This document shows positions 12,437 to 13,036 of a stretch of 13,036 bases of DNA, in pieces. A model generated the notes under the pieces. That model searched no databases. It had not been told where the DNA came from and worked only from the letters and a program-made list of their open reading frames with translations. Source of the stretch: an uncultured Oscillospiraceae bacterium (GTDB lineage Bacteria; Bacillota; Clostridia; Oscillospirales; Ruminococcaceae); contig CAJTVI010000070.1 in the NCBI GenBank assembly GCA_910579545.1, positions 1 to 13,036 of the forward strand. The letters run 5' to 3'. Within the stretch, counting starts at the first letter, position 1, and each line of letters starts with the position of its first letter. The translations under genes and the position numbers were made by a program.

Positions 12437-12619
12437 TAGGACAAGCCTTTTCCGGCGGCGATGGTGTAAAGACAACCTGTTAAAATTTGCGATGGGACAA
12501 GCTGTTTCCAATCCAATTTTTGGGAGAAAATGCATTACAATGAAAATCAAGTTGCGGAGCAGATATATTAGAACCAAATAAAGAGCAACGGAGAACGTAT
12601 GCAAGCGTTCTCCGTTTCC
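12380..12619. other. AT-richer foreign segment downstream of the cotJC breakpoint
   Basis: GC drops to about 36% at 12481-12600 (43 of 120 bases), against about 62% at 11941-12060. A plus-strand frame ending in TAA at 12481-12483 reads a coding-like tail of about 30 residues (WLETVENTGLLVGQAFSGG and onward) that has no start within the foreign part, so it may be the 3' remnant of a truncated gene. The family is not recognised. From 12484 to 12586 I see no gene. Confidence 0.5.
12587..12616 (-). terminator. Terminator of the histidine kinase gene
   Basis: AACGGAGAACG (12587-12597) and CGTTCTCCGTT (12606-12616) form a perfect 11-bp stem with an 8-base loop. Read on the minus strand it starts a few bases after the kinase stop (12620-12622) and is followed by a T-rich stretch (TGCTCTTTATTTGG). 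It may act in both directions. Confidence 0.75.
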
Positions 12620-13036
12620 TTATGTCTCCCCGCCGGGAAAAACTAAAACTGTCTGATACCCATTTTGCGGCTCACTAAGAATTTCCATGGTTCCGTGATG
12701 CGCCTCAACAATTTGACGGACCAACAGAACACCTAAGCCGTGTCTCAGGTTCAATCTTTCATCGGTGCTTTCCAAATGATGCGCTGTTGCTCTTAATTTC
12801 TCCAGCTTCTCAGCGGACACGCCTATGCCGTCATCTGATACCATGGTGGTTATACCGGTTTCATTTCGCGCTACGGAAACAGAAATCACGCACCCTTTTG
12901 GATTATGAATGACGCTGTTCTGAATCAAATTATACAGCGCACGTTTCAGCAGAGCCTCATCTCCCATGATGGACGCTGTTTCACTCTCCTGGCTGGAATC
13001 GAACACAATTTGATACCGCGCCTCTAACCCGCCGTC
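12620..13036 (-). CDS. Sensor histidine kinase, C-terminal ATP-binding domain (5' end outside the window)
   Basis: A minus-strand frame open to the window edge, 138 visible residues, ending at TAA 12620-12622. The in-frame GTG near 13006 is not a start, because coding continues upstream (GGLEARYQIVFDSS). HATPase_c motifs: the N box LYNLIQNSVIHNP, the G1/D box SDDGIG and the G2 box HGLGVLLVRQIVEAHHG, ending in a typical YQTVLVFP strand. The phospho-acceptor His domain and any membrane sensor are outside the window. About 48% GC (58 of 120 bases at 12721-12840) and a different codon style from the rest of the window suggest a separate origin. Such two-component kinases often sit with ABC transporters or on integrative elements in gut Firmicutes; which applies cannot be seen here. 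Confidence 0.9.
   Translation of the reverse strand, partial: DGGLEARYQIVFDSSQESETASIMGDEALLKRALYNLIQNSVIHNPKGCVISVSVARNETGITTMVSDDGIGVSAEKLEKLRATAHHLESTDERLNLRHGLGVLLVRQIVEAHHGTMEILSEPQNGYQTVLVFPGGET

Noticed and set aside
12380..12620. Group II intron starting at the cotJC breakpoint
   Set aside because: The GGGGCGACC junction only loosely resembles a GUGYG intron start, and a histidine kinase on the opposite strand begins 240 bases on, with no room for an intron or reverse transcriptase before it.
1..13036. CRISPR array, tRNA or rRNA genes
   Set aside because: No regularly spaced repeats and no recognisable tRNA or rRNA segments on either strand.

Overview
The window comes from a GC-rich, endospore-forming member of the Firmicutes (Bacillota). 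The indications are SpoIIP and CotJ sporulation genes, strong AGGAGG ribosome binding sites, FeoA-FeoA-FeoB with a small Cys-rich partner, and flavodoxin_4-type flavodoxins. The base composition and gene style fit gut Oscillospiraceae/Ruminococcaceae (Subdoligranulum/Gemmiger-like), but this placement is an inference. No rRNA, tRNA or CRISPR array was seen.

Layout. 1-991: the 3' part of spoIIP, closed by a terminator that overlaps the promoter of a DJ-1/PfpI gene (1129-1680). 1738-2083: a strong promoter and a long leader carrying a ~184-bp inverted-repeat (MITE-like) element, ahead of dapF (diaminopimelate epimerase) and an overlapping TraX-family membrane protein (to 3656). 3718-3776: a terminator that probably serves both converging units.

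3859-7987 is an iron module. A DtxR-family repressor (minus strand) is divergent from feoA1, feoA2, feoB and a 52-residue FeoB-associated Cys-rich membrane protein. Two dyads with the same GTTAGTT-N6-AACTAAC core overlap the -10 regions of the feoA1 and feoB promoters, and a third GTTAG-type dyad lies just downstream of the first. This looks like repression by the neighbouring regulator, whose predicted metal site carries the DtxR-type Cys.

8076-10091 is a nitrogen module: a strong promoter, a leader with two terminator-like hairpins, then one gene fusing an Amt ammonium channel to a C-terminal PII (GlnK) domain. The PII T-loop lacks the Tyr51 uridylylation site. 10104-11283 (minus strand) holds two tandem flavodoxin_4 proteins, one cytosolic and one a predicted lipoprotein.

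11606-12436 is a cotJ spore-coat locus: CotJA and CotJB are fused in one ORF, followed by a CotJC (manganese-catalase-like) gene that loses its C-terminal third at about 12380. There the sequence changes abruptly to AT-richer DNA (about 36% GC over 12481-12600, against about 62% over 11941-12060). That DNA carries the end of a sensor histidine kinase on the minus strand (12620 to the window edge). The break is either a mobile-element or recombination boundary or an assembly join.
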